Assembly (NCBI GenBank): GCA_944371325.1
Contig: CALVXO010000017.1
Coordinates: forward strand, 1-34,128
Length of the DNA stretch: 34,128 nt
Reading direction: 5' to 3'
DNA from: an uncultured Bacilli bacterium
GTDB taxonomy: Bacteria > Bacillota_I > Bacilli_A > RF39 > UBA660
Shown: piece after piece, positions 17,899-25,981 of the stretch
Layout of the letters: every line of letters begins with the position of its first letter
Numbering within the stretch: the stretch's first letter is position 1
Translations under genes and position numbers: made by a program
Notes under the pieces: model-generated
What the model was told of the DNA's origin: nothing
Databases searched by the model: none
Seen by the model: only the letters and a program-made list of their open reading frames with translations

Positions 17899-19070
17899 AA
17901 TATTTAATAATTTTTTTATTTTTGTTAATACCAATTAATATTAATGCTTTAGAAATAAATTCTGAACACGCAATTTTATATAACATGAATGAAGATATGG
18001 TTTTATATGAAAAAGATGCAGATACTAGAACTTATATAGCTAGTTTAACTAAAATTATGACTACTATAGTAGCAATTGAAAATATTGATGATATAAATGA
18101 AACAGTCACTATTCCTTATGAAGGATTAGAAGGATTATGGAATGCATCAGTTGCAGGATTTAAATTAGGTCAAAAAGCAACATACAAAGATTTATTATAT
18201 GGCATATTATTACCTTCTGGAGCGGATGCCGCTAAAACAATTGCCTACTATATTGCAGGTAGTGAAGAAAAATATGTTGATTTAATGAACCAAAAAGCTA
18301 AAGATTTAGGATTAACTAATACTCATTTTGCTAATACAACAGGATTGGATATTGATAACCATTATTCAACAGTAAGAGAAATAAGCATTATTTTAAAATA
18401 TGCATTACAAAATGAAATATTTAAAGAAATATATACCACTAATACATATACAACAAGTGATAATTCATTAACTTTCAAAAGTGTTTTTTCAAATTATTTA
18501 ACTAGATATGGAATAACAAATAAATACATATATGGATCAAAAACAGGATATACTACTCTAGCAGGTTACTGTTTATCAACAATAGCTCATTATAATGGTG
18601 TAGAATATATGTTAATAACAACTAATGCTGATGGAACAAGTAATTATCCATTACATGTTATGGACGCCAATATGATATATGATTATTATATCAATAACTA
18701 TCATTATTTAAACATTGTAAATAAAAATGATACATTAATTACATTAGATACAAAAAATAGTAAAGAAGATAAATTAGAAATAAAATCAAATGAGACAATT
18801 TCTAAATACTTAAAAAATAACATTACAAAAGAAGATTTTGTGTTTGATTACAAAGGATTAGATACAATAGATTACTTTACTAAAAAAGGACAAATAGGTA
18901 CTTTAGATATAAAACGAAATAATGAAGTATTAGAAACTATTCCAATTATGTATAATGGAGAATTATCTTTTTCATTCATAAGTTTATATCTTGATAATCT
19001 TATAATATCACTTCCTATTACATTTATTTTATTAATATTATTACTAAAATTAAGACCAAAAAAATCTTAA
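17895..19070 (+). CDS. D-alanyl-D-alanine carboxypeptidase (PBP5/DacF family)
   Basis: A 391-residue low-molecular-weight penicillin-binding protein that trims the terminal D-Ala of peptidoglycan stem peptides outside the cell. It has a signal peptide (residues 1-18, ending ININA), the catalytic tetrad SLTK (S50-K53), SGA at 108-110 where SxN is expected, and KTG at 216-218. A C-terminal hydrophobic segment near residues 366-385, then RPKKS, anchors it with the catalytic domain outside. The missing Asn of SxN is notable. It is translationally coupled to yigZ by an ATGA overlap and has a GGAGG site. Confidence 0.92.
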   Translation: MKYLIIFLFLLIPININALEINSEHAILYNMNEDMVLYEKDADTRTYIASLTKIMTTIVAIENIDDINETVTIPYEGLEGLWNASVAGFKLGQKATYKDLLYGILLPSGADAAKTIAYYIAGSEEKYVDLMNQKAKDLGLTNTHFANTTGLDIDNHYSTVREISIILKYALQNEIFKEIYTTNTYTTSDNSLTFKSVFSNYLTRYGITNKYIYGSKTGYTTLAGYCLSTIAHYNGVEYMLITTNADGTSNYPLHVMDANMIYDYYINNYHYLNIVNKNDTLITLDTKNSKEDKLEIKSNETISKYLKNNITKEDFVFDYKGLDTIDYFTKKGQIGTLDIKRNNEVLETIPIMYNGELSFSFISLYLDNLIISLPITFILLILLLKLRPKKS

Positions 19071-19087
19071 TTTTTTTATGAAAAAGA

Positions 19088-19102
19088 GTGCTTATTAAGC
19101 AC
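19088..19102 (-). terminator. terminator of the rpsB-tsf operon, containing the tsf stop codon
   Basis: GTGCTT-AAT-AAGCAC followed by TCTTTTTC on the minus strand. The three-base loop region contains the end of tsf: the TAA stop spans the stem-loop junction. Confidence 0.8.
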
Positions 19103-19967
19103 CCATTTGTTTTGCAACTTCGCTAGCGAAATCTTCTTCTCTTTTTTCCATTCCTTCGCCAACTTCGAATCTAACCATATTATCGATAGTACCACCATTA
19201 TTTTTTACATAAGTTAAAACGTTAATACTATCATCTTTAACGAAAGCTTGTTCTTCTAAACATGATTCTTGATAGAATTTTAATAATCTACCTTCAACCA
19301 TTTTAGCAGCTATATCAGCAGGTTTACCTTCATTAATAGCTTGTTCTTTTAAAACTTCTCTTTCCTTATCAACTACTTCTTTATCTAATTCATCTCTTCT
19401 TACAACAGTAGGTCTCATAGCTGCAGCATGCATAGCAACATCTTTAGCTACTTCTTCACTTGTATTAGATAAAGTCACTAATACAGCAATTTTACCTCCC
19501 ATATGTAAATAAGATCCAAATACTTGATTATCATTTTTAGTTAATTTAGCAAATCTTCTAAAAGATAATTTTTCACCAATTTTAGCTGTTTTACTAATAA
19601 TTAAATCTTCAACAGTTTCCCCATCTACATTTAATTTTAAAACATCTTCATTAGTTTTAACATCATTATTAATGATAGCTTTTAAAATAGTATCTACTAA
19701 TGATTTAAATTCTTCATTTTTAGCAACAAAGTCTGTTTCTGAATTAACTTCAACAATAACAGCTTTATTTCCATCTATTAAAGTAGCAGCTAAACCTTCA
19801 GCAGCAATTCTATCTGCTTTTTTAGCAGCTTTACTAATTCCTTTTTCTCTTAACCAGTTGATAGCTTCATCTATAGAACCATTTGTGGCTTCTAAGGCTT
19901 TTTTACAATCAAGCATACCAGCACCAGTTTTTTCTCTTAAATCTTTTACTAAGCTAGCACTTACCAT
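19095..19967 (-). CDS. tsf: translation elongation factor Ts
   Basis: Guanine-nucleotide exchange factor for EF-Tu. The 290-residue protein has the N-terminal UBA-like domain (VKDLREKTGAGMLDCKKAL), the EF-Tu-contacting TDFVAKN motif near residue 80, and two core subdomains with MHAAAMRPTVVRRDEL. The length is normal. It follows rpsB by 12 bases with a GGAGAG ribosome site, the classic rpsB-tsf operon. Confidence 0.97.
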   Translation of the reverse strand: MVSASLVKDLREKTGAGMLDCKKALEATNGSIDEAINWLREKGISKAAKKADRIAAEGLAATLIDGNKAVIVEVNSETDFVAKNEEFKSLVDTILKAIINNDVKTNEDVLKLNVDGETVEDLIISKTAKIGEKLSFRRFAKLTKNDNQVFGSYLHMGGKIAVLVTLSNTSEEVAKDVAMHAAAMRPTVVRRDELDKEVVDKEREVLKEQAINEGKPADIAAKMVEGRLLKFYQESCLEEQAFVKDDSINVLTYVKNNGGTIDNMVRFEVGEGMEKREEDFASEVAKQMGA

Positions 19968-19979
19968 TATTATCTCTCC

Positions 19980-20990
19980 TTATTTCAAAGCTTCTAATAA
20001 TTCAGCTTTCTTCATAGTTGAATAACCTTTAATTTCTTTTTCTTTTGCTAAATCTCTTAATTCAGCAACAGTTAAAGTATCTAATTCAATTTTTTTAGAT
20101 TCTTGTTTTTCAACTTTAGCTTCTTTTTTAACTTCTTCTTTTACTTGTTTTTTTTCTTCTTTTTTGAAATCTTTTTTATTAAATTGTTTTTTGAATGGTT
20201 TGTTTTCTTTTCTTGGTCTTTCTTCTCTTTTTTTAACAGTTTCTAAAGCTTTTTGCATAACTTCATTAGCATTTTCTTCTTTTTTATCATTTGCATAATC
20301 AATTATTTCTCCACCATTAGCTTCAACAATTGCATTAGCCATAGCACTTGTAATTAATTTTACAGCTCTAATAGCATCATCATTAGCTGGGATTACATAA
20401 TCAACCATATCAGGATCACAATTAGTATCAACAATTCCAAATACTGGAATATTTAATTTTCTTGCTTCTCTTATAGCAATTTCTTCTTTAGAAGGGTCTA
20501 CAATATATAAAGCTTGAGGTAATTTAGTCATTTCTCTAATACCGCATAATAAATTATCTAATTTAGCGTATTCTTTCTTTAACCCAATAACTTCTTTTTT
20601 AGGTAATAAATCAAATGTTCCATCAGCTTCCATTTTTTCGATTTCTTCCAATCTTCTAATTCTTCTTCTTATTGTTCTAAAGTTAGTTAAAGTACCACCT
20701 AACCATCTTTCAGTTACATAATAAGAATTTGATCTAATTGCTTCTTCTTTAACTGCTTCTTGAGCTTGTTTTCTAGTACCAACAAATAAAACTTTACCAC
20801 CATTTGCAACTATTTCTTTTAAAGCTGCATAAGCCTCATCGATTTTTTTAGCTGTTTTTTGTAAATCGATAATATAGATTTCATCTCTAGAAGTATAGAT
20901 GTATTCCTTCATTTTAGGATTCCATCTTTTAGTTTGATGTCCAAAATGAACACCAGCTTCAAGTAAATAACTCATTGACACAACTGCCAT
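19980..20990 (-). CDS. rpsB: 30S ribosomal protein S2 with C-terminal Rho_N/SAP-like tail
   Basis: S2 bridges the 30S head and body. Residues about 1-230 are canonical ([61 protein letters not shown]). The 336-residue length exceeds the usual 230-260. The extra part is a Lys/Glu-rich linker (about 236-300) followed by [20 protein letters not shown] with [13 protein letters not shown], which looks like a Rho_N/SAP-like helical nucleic-acid-binding motif. A GGAGG site and a leader of about 147 bases precede the ATG. Confidence 0.95.
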   Translation of the reverse strand: MAVVSMSYLLEAGVHFGHQTKRWNPKMKEYIYTSRDEIYIIDLQKTAKKIDEAYAALKEIVANGGKVLFVGTRKQAQEAVKEEAIRSNSYYVTERWLGGTLTNFRTIRRRIRRLEEIEKMEADGTFDLLPKKEVIGLKKEYAKLDNLLCGIREMTKLPQALYIVDPSKEEIAIREARKLNIPVFGIVDTNCDPDMVDYVIPANDDAIRAVKLITSAMANAIVEANGGEIIDYANDKKEENANEVMQKALETVKKREERPRKENKPFKKQFNKKDFKKEEKKQVKEEVKKEAKVEKQESKKIELDTLTVAELRDLAKEKEIKGYSTMKKAELLEALK

Positions 20991-21137
20991 TATTTAATTC
21001 CTCCTTTTGTTATTACTTCGAGATATTTCAAAATTACACCACTTTGTTATAAAGCACTAGGCATAAAAATCCATATCTGTGTTTATTTACATTTTCTAAT
21101 TATAGCAATCCCCGAATGTAGACGGTTTAAAAAAGCC
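20991..21137 (-). promoter_or_regulatory. long 5' leader of rpsB-tsf, candidate autoregulatory RNA
   Basis: From the predicted start near 21137 to the ATG is about 147 bases, far longer than other leaders here. It is less AT-rich than the spacers and holds segments such as TTCGGGGATTGC and GCCTAGTGCTTTATAACAAAG that may pair. I cannot assign it to a named leader family; feedback by S2 is an inference. Confidence 0.4.
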
Positions 21138-21143
21138 ACTAAT

Positions 21144-21172
21144 ATTATATCATAAAGTTTTTAAAAATAAAC
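21144..21172 (-). promoter_or_regulatory. promoter of rpsB-tsf
   Basis: TATAAT on the minus strand with GTTTAT 17 bases upstream. The -10 box is consensus and the -35 box is weak. Confidence 0.45.
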
Positions 21173-21208
21173 ATTTTTTTATAATTTATTTTAATATTTA
21201 AAATAAAA

Positions 21209-21237
21209 ATACCTCGTTTAATAAATTAACAAGGTAT
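21209..21237 (-). terminator. terminator of the prepilin-like gene
   Basis: ATACCTTGTTAA pairs with TTAAACGAGGTAT around a short loop, followed by TTTTTATTTT on the minus strand. Confidence 0.8.
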
Positions 21238-21272
21238 CTTTATATAATTTAGTTTATTACTACAGCATTTAT

Positions 21273-22919
21273 CTATTGTAAAGAGTATGGTGATTGTGCT
21301 GTTCCTTTTCCACCAGTAAAATTTAAACCTGACTTCAGATAAATAGCTGGACGAACGCCAAGTGTATTCGAAGTAAGAGCACCATTAAACGAACCTCTAT
21401 ATTCAACTATACCAGTAAAAGACGAATTATTCCTATTCATTGTCCAATAATAAATTGATACTGTTGGATTTTCTATTGTATTTACATCTACAAATGTTTT
21501 GTCACTTGATGTACTTAAATCAATGTCGTTTCCACTGAACATTTCTCCTACTGTTGGTAATCCGATACCTGCTTCTAACATCTCATCTTGTACATCTTTA
21601 TAATTTGACCCTAATGAATAATCTCCTATATAGAATGTTTTATTTCCTGTATATCGATATGTATCACTTATTCCTTCGGCAAATTTATTCAATGATGTGT
21701 ATATTGTATGACTTGTACTTATTGTTGTTGAACTTCCGTATGTACTTGTATCTGGAAGTAGTCCATTTAGTACTACTTTGACACTATCATTATCTCTACT
21801 TACTACTCTAAATGCACACATATTATTGTCTCCACATGCATTATCACTTCCACTATATGGTACATTTATATATTCTCCTACTTGTACTTCATTTATGTTT
21901 ACTGCTTTATTTGCTGTACGATAACTGCTTGCAAGGCTACCATCCCCTTCGGTAATGATGATATCAGAAATTTTTATTACTGCACGAACGCCAAGTGTAT
22001 TCGAAGTAAGAGCACCACCAACTTCACCATTGACAGTAACATAGCCATGTAAAGTCGAATCATATCTATTTCCTAACTCAAATGAATTTTTTATATCTAA
22101 AAATGAATATGCCTCTCCTGCTCTTTTATATTGTTTTGCATCTAATAATCCTACTTTTTCTGTTGTTGTTATTTCATCTACATCAGTATATATTCCTATA
22201 TTAAACGTACTGTCTAATACATTATTTTGAATACTACTATCTAAACTATTCCAAAAATATTCATTTAACCATGTGTTAATATAGCTTGATTCATATGCCT
22301 CTTGTGACTCCCATACTGCACTTACTGGGCTAATAGCCGTTAATGGTTGCTGAGTTATTAATGTTAATGTATTAGCACTTGTATCAAACTCTAATACTCT
22401 CCATTGATGGCCTCCATACCATAAAAAATTATTACTTACTTCTTCATTAGTTCCTGTATAATAATATAAATTTTCATTCGTACTATCTTTTACTAGACCA
22501 GTAGAATTTCCTTCAGAATATTGTTCTAATAATATTGAGATCAAACTTGCTGGTATTTCAGGATAAGATGGACAAGGATCTTCATATTTAAATTCATATT
22601 GATTATACTCTTCATCCCATTTATAAAGTACACACCCATTTAATTTGGAATTAGTTACAGGATTAATCAAATCATCTTTTAAATATCCATTGTTTACTAA
22701 TTCATTTAAATCAAGTTTATTATAATTTGTAGAATAGCCTAATTCATGTTCAACACTATATTTATTAGCAGCATCTTCAATACTATTTATTGTACTTTGT
22801 AATGCCTTTTCTTTACCTTGTTTAATTGATTTATCAACTATAGGAAATACTATTAAAGCTAAAACTCCTAATATTATAATAACTCCTAATAATTCTACTA
22901 AAGTAAAAGCTTTTTTCAT
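21273..22919 (-). CDS. prepilin-type N-methylation protein with two related C-terminal domains
   Basis: A 548-residue surface protein. The N-terminus MKKAFTLVELL is a type IV prepilin signal (cleavage A4/F5, Glu9 as the +5 Glu), followed by a hydrophobic helix to about residue 27. After a pilin-like region with two Cys come two related domains, about 150-320 and 345-545, resembling the DUF6273 type (LWYGGHQWRVLEF, YINTWLNEYFW). Each ends in GALTSNTLGVR followed by AVIKIS or PAIYLK. Nucleotides coding these motifs are identical over 34 bases and use codons (CTT, TCG, GGC) unlike the neighbours. It is monocistronic, and no pilus assembly genes are in view. A pseudopilin or adhesin role is likely, the partner unknown. 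Confidence 0.8.
   Translation of the reverse strand: MKKAFTLVELLGVIIILGVLALIVFPIVDKSIKQGKEKALQSTINSIEDAANKYSVEHELGYSTNYNKLDLNELVNNGYLKDDLINPVTNSKLNGCVLYKWDEEYNQYEFKYEDPCPSYPEIPASLISILLEQYSEGNSTGLVKDSTNENLYYYTGTNEEVSNNFLWYGGHQWRVLEFDTSANTLTLITQQPLTAISPVSAVWESQEAYESSYINTWLNEYFWNSLDSSIQNNVLDSTFNIGIYTDVDEITTTEKVGLLDAKQYKRAGEAYSFLDIKNSFELGNRYDSTLHGYVTVNGEVGGALTSNTLGVRAVIKISDIIITEGDGSLASSYRTANKAVNINEVQVGEYINVPYSGSDNACGDNNMCAFRVVSRDNDSVKVVLNGLLPDTSTYGSSTTISTSHTIYTSLNKFAEGISDTYRYTGNKTFYIGDYSLGSNYKDVQDEMLEAGIGLPTVGEMFSGNDIDLSTSSDKTFVDVNTIENPTVSIYYWTMNRNNSSFTGIVEYRGSFNGALTSNTLGVRPAIYLKSGLNFTGGKGTAQSPYSLQ
21351..21384. repeat. 34-bp perfect direct repeat, copy A
   Basis: Identical to 21984-22017 and codes the ALTSNTLGVR motif near the C-terminus of the prepilin-like protein. 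The spacing is 633 bases, exactly 211 codons. Confidence 0.9.
21984..22017. repeat. 34-bp perfect direct repeat, copy B
   Basis: Identical to 21351-21384 and in the same reading frame of the same gene, ending the first of the two domains. Confidence 0.9.
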
Positions 22920-22937
22920 ATATCATCACCTATATTA

Positions 22938-22966
22938 ATTTTACATTATTTATTTTATTTAGTCAA
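22938..22966 (-). promoter_or_regulatory. promoter of the prepilin-like gene
   Basis: TTGACT, a 17-base spacer and TAAAAT on the minus strand, 18 bases before the ATG, with GGTGATGAT as the ribosome site. Confidence 0.6.
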
Positions 22967-22969
22967 TGT

Positions 22970-22998
22970 GTATATTTTTAATTTAGATGAATATAATT
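22970..22998 (+). promoter_or_regulatory. candidate sigma-E-like or sigma-A promoter of the SpoIIIAH-like gene
   Basis: GTATATT, 14 bases and ATATAATT resemble the sigma-E pattern (-35 KMATATT, -10 CATAnnAT), although the C of CATA is A. The embedded TATAAT could equally serve sigma-A with a poor -35. The box lies 17 bases before the ATG, so the leader would be about 10 bases. Confidence 0.35.
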
Positions 22999-23014
22999 TG
23001 ATAGGTGAATATTT

Positions 23015-23509
23015 ATGATAAATAAAAAAAGTATTTGGTTTTTAACATTATTTAGTCTTATTTTAGTTTTAAGTGTTTATTATATAACTATGCCTAGTGA
23101 ATTACTAATTAGTACAAACGGTAATTATACTGAAGAAGAAAATAAAGAAACATCTAATATTACTGAAAGTACTGTTTTAGTAGCTTTAAGATTAGAAGAT
23201 GAAGAAGAAATGTTAAAAGAAATGGAAAATTTACAGTTAATTTTAAATGGTGAAGGAACTATTGAAGAAAAAAATGAAGCATTTGATAAAATGAAACAAC
23301 TAAATATGAATAAAGGTGAACAAGAAAAATTAGAAAACAAAATAAAGGAAGTTTACAATTTAGAAAGTTTTGTCAAAATTAAAAATAATCAAATAGAAGT
23401 AACTGTTAAAAAAGATGAAAATGATTCTACTTTAGCTAATAAAATAATGCGTACTATTCAAGAATTATATGAAGAAGAAAAATATATAACTATTAAGTTT
23501 GTTAAATAG
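23015..23509 (+). CDS. SpoIIIAH-like sporulation membrane protein
   Basis: A 164-residue bitopic protein: a short cytosolic start (MINKKSIWF), one membrane helix (residues about 8-26), a charged Glu-rich extracellular region and a C-terminal ring-building-motif-like part (VKIKNNQIEVTVKKDEN ... KIMRTIQELYEEE). The start and helix are characteristic of SpoIIIAH-like proteins (PF12685). In Bacillus SpoIIIAH of the mother cell meets SpoIIQ of the forespore to build the feeding channel. Here it stands apart from a spoIIIA operon, next to gerE and gerM. Confidence 0.82.
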   Translation: MINKKSIWFLTLFSLILVLSVYYITMPSELLISTNGNYTEEENKETSNITESTVLVALRLEDEEEMLKEMENLQLILNGEGTIEEKNEAFDKMKQLNMNKGEQEKLENKIKEVYNLESFVKIKNNQIEVTVKKDENDSTLANKIMRTIQELYEEEKYITIKFVK

Positions 23510-23518
23510 GCTTTTTCG

Positions 23519-23583
23519 CTCACTTATTTTTTTAAGGTACATAGAATAATATGAAGAACTGTAAACCACCTTAAGGAAGTGAG
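23519..23583 (+). promoter_or_regulatory. hairpin that can sequester the gerE ribosome site
   Basis: CTCACTT (23519-23525) is complementary to AAGTGAG (23577-23583), which includes part of the GAGGG ribosome site of gerE. Inside, TTAAGGTACA pairs with TGTA and CCTTAA. A read-through transcript would therefore fold over the gerE start region, whereas a transcript begun inside the hairpin would not. Confidence 0.5.
23521..23548 (+). promoter_or_regulatory. candidate sigma-K-type promoter of gerE
   Basis: CAC(T), about 16 bases and CATAGAATA fit the sigma-K pattern (mACm, N16, CATAnnnTA). The predicted start near 23556 leaves a 34-base leader with an intact ribosome site. gerE of Bacillus subtilis is a sigma-K gene, which supports the reading, but the motif is short. 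Confidence 0.4.
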
Positions 23584-23589
23584 GGAATT

Positions 23590-23796
23590 ATGTCTAAAAG
23601 TGTGTTGACAAAAAGAGAAAAACAAGTTTTTGATTTATTAGTGTTGAATAAATCAACTGATCAAATAGCAAAAAAACTAAATATAAGTGAAAAAACAGTT
23701 AGAAATCATATTTCTAATGTTATGCAAAAACTTGGAGTTAAAGGGCGTGCTGGTGCTGTCATAGAACTTTTAAAATTAAAGGAAATTTCATTATAA
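23590..23796 (+). CDS. gerE: GerE-like LuxR-type sporulation regulator
   Basis: A 68-residue protein that is nothing but a LuxR/FixJ-type HTH (LTKREKQVFDLLVLNKSTDQIAKKL, then SEKTVRNHISNVMQKLGVKGRAGAVIEL). This matches GerE (74 residues in Bacillus subtilis), the late mother-cell regulator acting with sigma-K on coat genes. The lack of any receiver domain plus the sporulation neighbours (SpoIIIAH-like before, GerM after) support this over a generic LuxR fragment. The GAGGG site lies in a hairpin, and a terminator follows. Confidence 0.83.
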   Translation: MSKSVLTKREKQVFDLLVLNKSTDQIAKKLNISEKTVRNHISNVMQKLGVKGRAGAVIELLKLKEISL

Positions 23797-23820
23797 AAAG
23801 GTATATATAACCTTTTTTTT
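23795..23820 (+). terminator. terminator after gerE
   Basis: AAAAAGGT-atatata-ACCTTTTT with further T at the end, overlapping the gerE stop region and preceding gerM. Confidence 0.75.
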
Positions 23821-23843
23821 CATAAAATTAATTAGGTGATCGT

Positions 23844-24794
23844 ATGTTAAAGAAAAAAATGATTAGAAAAATCATTATATCATCTTCGGCTTTATTTGCG
23901 TTGTTTTTAATTTATTTAATTCCAAATGAAGAATTAGATATTAAACAGAGTCTTGAATATGTTGAATTAGAAGTGGCAACTAATAGTATCTACTTATTGG
24001 ATGATTACAATTATTTAGGTAAAGCTGAAGTTGTGGTAAATAGTCAAACAACTGAAGATAAAGTTAAAGAATTAGTTGAAGTTTTAATAAACGGTGGCGT
24101 TGGAGAAAATAAAATACCAAATGGATTTAAATCAATATTGCCTAGTGAAACAAAAATATTAAGCGTAAAATATGAAGATAATCTAATTAAGATTGATTTT
24201 TCTAAAGATTTATTAAATATTAGCAAAGATTTAGAAGAAAAAATGATTGAAGCCTTAATTTATACAATAACTTCTGTTGATGAAGTTGAAAAAGTAATCA
24301 TTTATGTTGAAGGAAATATATTAACCAAATTACCACAAACAAATATAACTTTACCTAGTACTTTAGATAGAAATTTTGGAATTAATAAAACTTATGATTT
24401 TACTACTACCAAAGACATTAATCAAGTAACAATTTATTATTTAAATAAACATAATGATGATTATTATTATGTTCCAGTCACTAAATATTTAAATGATAAT
24501 CGCGATAAAATAAAAATAATAATAGATGAATTAACCAGTACTAACACATATAATACAAATTTATTAAGTTATTTAAACAGTAATACCGAAATATTAGCTA
24601 TAGAAGAACAACCTGATATTTTAGAATTAACTTTTAATTCTTATATATTTTCTGATGTTGATAATAAAGATATTTTAGAAGAAGTAGTATATACAATTTG
24701 TTTATCTGTCAAAGATAATTATGATGTTAGTGAAGTTGTTATCAAAACTGAAGATGAAGAAATATCAAAAACTGTTTTAAAAGAAATAAAATAA
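23844..24794 (+). CDS. gerM: GerM-like sporulation/germination protein with two GerMN domains
   Basis: A 316-residue protein with one N-terminal membrane helix (about residues 9-26) and two repeated GerMN-like domains, about 45-170 (VKELVEVLINGGV, KIDFSKDLLNI) and 185-315 (IKIIIDELTS, LELTFNSYIFSD). In Bacillus subtilis GerM is needed for assembly of the SpoIIIAG/SpoIIQ channel complex and for germination. There is no lipobox Cys, unlike lipoprotein GerM versions. It lies behind the gerE terminator; AGGTGAT precedes the ATG. Confidence 0.82.
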   Translation: MLKKKMIRKIIISSSALFALFLIYLIPNEELDIKQSLEYVELEVATNSIYLLDDYNYLGKAEVVVNSQTTEDKVKELVEVLINGGVGENKIPNGFKSILPSETKILSVKYEDNLIKIDFSKDLLNISKDLEEKMIEALIYTITSVDEVEKVIIYVEGNILTKLPQTNITLPSTLDRNFGINKTYDFTTTKDINQVTIYYLNKHNDDYYYVPVTKYLNDNRDKIKIIIDELTSTNTYNTNLLSYLNSNTEILAIEEQPDILELTFNSYIFSDVDNKDILEEVVYTICLSVKDNYDVSEVVIKTEDEEISKTVLKEIK

Positions 24795-24811
24795 TGCACA
24801 AAAAGTGCATT
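24793..24811. terminator. shared bidirectional terminator between gerM and the GT2 gene
   Basis: AATGCAC-AAAAA-GTGCATT with T runs on both strands. It overlaps the stop codons of both converging genes. Confidence 0.85.
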
Positions 24812-25979
24812 AATTTTTTTTATGTTCTATTTTAGACCAAACAACTTCTTTAGTAAATAATGCTTTTAAAGCACAATATACATAAGTAGATAAATAAATA
24901 GGATTATAAAATATAGTTTTTATTTTCATTTTATAATTTAAATCTAATTTATCTTTTTTAATCATTTTTATAGTTACTATCATCATAATCAAATAAGACA
25001 AAAAAATTATTGAAAGTAAACTAATAAGTGAAATAAAATTAAAGTTCATAAACAATAATACTATATTTTTTAACATAAATATAACTATTCCAATAATTAT
25101 ATATATAAATGCTCTAACACCTAAACAAACACTATATTTAGATCCATAATTAGGCTGTTTTAATTGTTTTAAAATTAATGGAATATATTTTTTTCTTGCT
25201 TCAAAATAACCTTTTATCCATCTTACTCTTTGTTTTATTGTTTGACTAAACTCAGTTGGTTGTTCATCATAAAATATAGCTTTATCATTATAATGTGAAG
25301 TCATACTATTTAATATAGAATACAAACTTAATTCATAATCTTCAGTTAAGGTATGAAAAGGATAACCTTGCCATTTTTTTATCCAAGAACCTTTAATATA
25401 AAATCCTGTACCTGATACTATTATATTAGCATTATGTTTATTTCTAAAATCATTACCCAAAGTATTAATCATTGAAAAAGTTAAACTTGAACAAGCAGAT
25501 ATTATATTATCATTACCATTTTTACAATTTCGATACCCAACTCCAATATCATAACCTTGTTCATAAGTTTTTTTCATTTCTTTAAAAAAGTTTTTATCTA
25601 CTACATTATCCGCATCAAATATAAAATATAAATTATAATCTTTTATTTGTTTAATAGCTTCATCTAAAGCGTATCCTTTTCTTTGTCTTTTAGTCGTTCT
25701 TAAAATAACATTAGTATTGTATTTCTTACAAATATCCACAGTTTTATCATTTATATCTTCTACTATAACATAAACATCTTGCATATTTACTGATACTTTT
25801 AAACTTTTTAATAACCCTTCTATAACTTTACTTTCATCTCTAGCAGGAATCAAAACACAAAAGTTATAATCATCTTTATTTTCAACTAAAGTATTTTTAT
25901 TTTTTCTAATGTTTATATTACCTAATATTAATAAAATTATTCCTAAAATTATAAAAACCAAACATATTAAATCAATCAT
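24810..25979 (-). CDS. membrane-bound family 2 glycosyltransferase
   Basis: A 389-residue processive-type GT2. It has an N-terminal membrane helix (3-21), a GT-A catalytic domain with CVLIPARDES (41-50), the DxD-type FDADNVVD (121-128), TEDYEL (212-217, catalytic base) and QRVRW (250-254), then about three C-terminal helices. This motif set is that of polysaccharide synthases such as hyaluronan or poly-GlcNAc synthase. The product is unknown: no other polysaccharide genes are adjacent. It starts 2 bases after the CmpB-type gene, so the two form an operon. Confidence 0.85.
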   Translation of the reverse strand: MIDLICLVFIILGIILLILGNINIRKNKNTLVENKDDYNFCVLIPARDESKVIEGLLKSLKVSVNMQDVYVIVEDINDKTVDICKKYNTNVILRTTKRQRKGYALDEAIKQIKDYNLYFIFDADNVVDKNFFKEMKKTYEQGYDIGVGYRNCKNGNDNIISACSSLTFSMINTLGNDFRNKHNANIIVSGTGFYIKGSWIKKWQGYPFHTLTEDYELSLYSILNSMTSHYNDKAIFYDEQPTEFSQTIKQRVRWIKGYFEARKKYIPLILKQLKQPNYGSKYSVCLGVRAFIYIIIGIVIFMLKNIVLLFMNFNFISLISLLSIIFLSYLIMMIVTIKMIKKDKLDLNYKMKIKTIFYNPIYLSTYVYCALKALFTKEVVWSKIEHKKN

Positions 25980-25981
25980 AT

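Noticed and set aside
23801..23828. A sigma-E-like promoter (GTATATA, 13 bases, CATAAAAT) for gerM
   Set aside because: It is made mostly of the gerE terminator, and the predicted start would cut into the gerM ribosome site. It cannot be excluded, but it is not supported enough to list.
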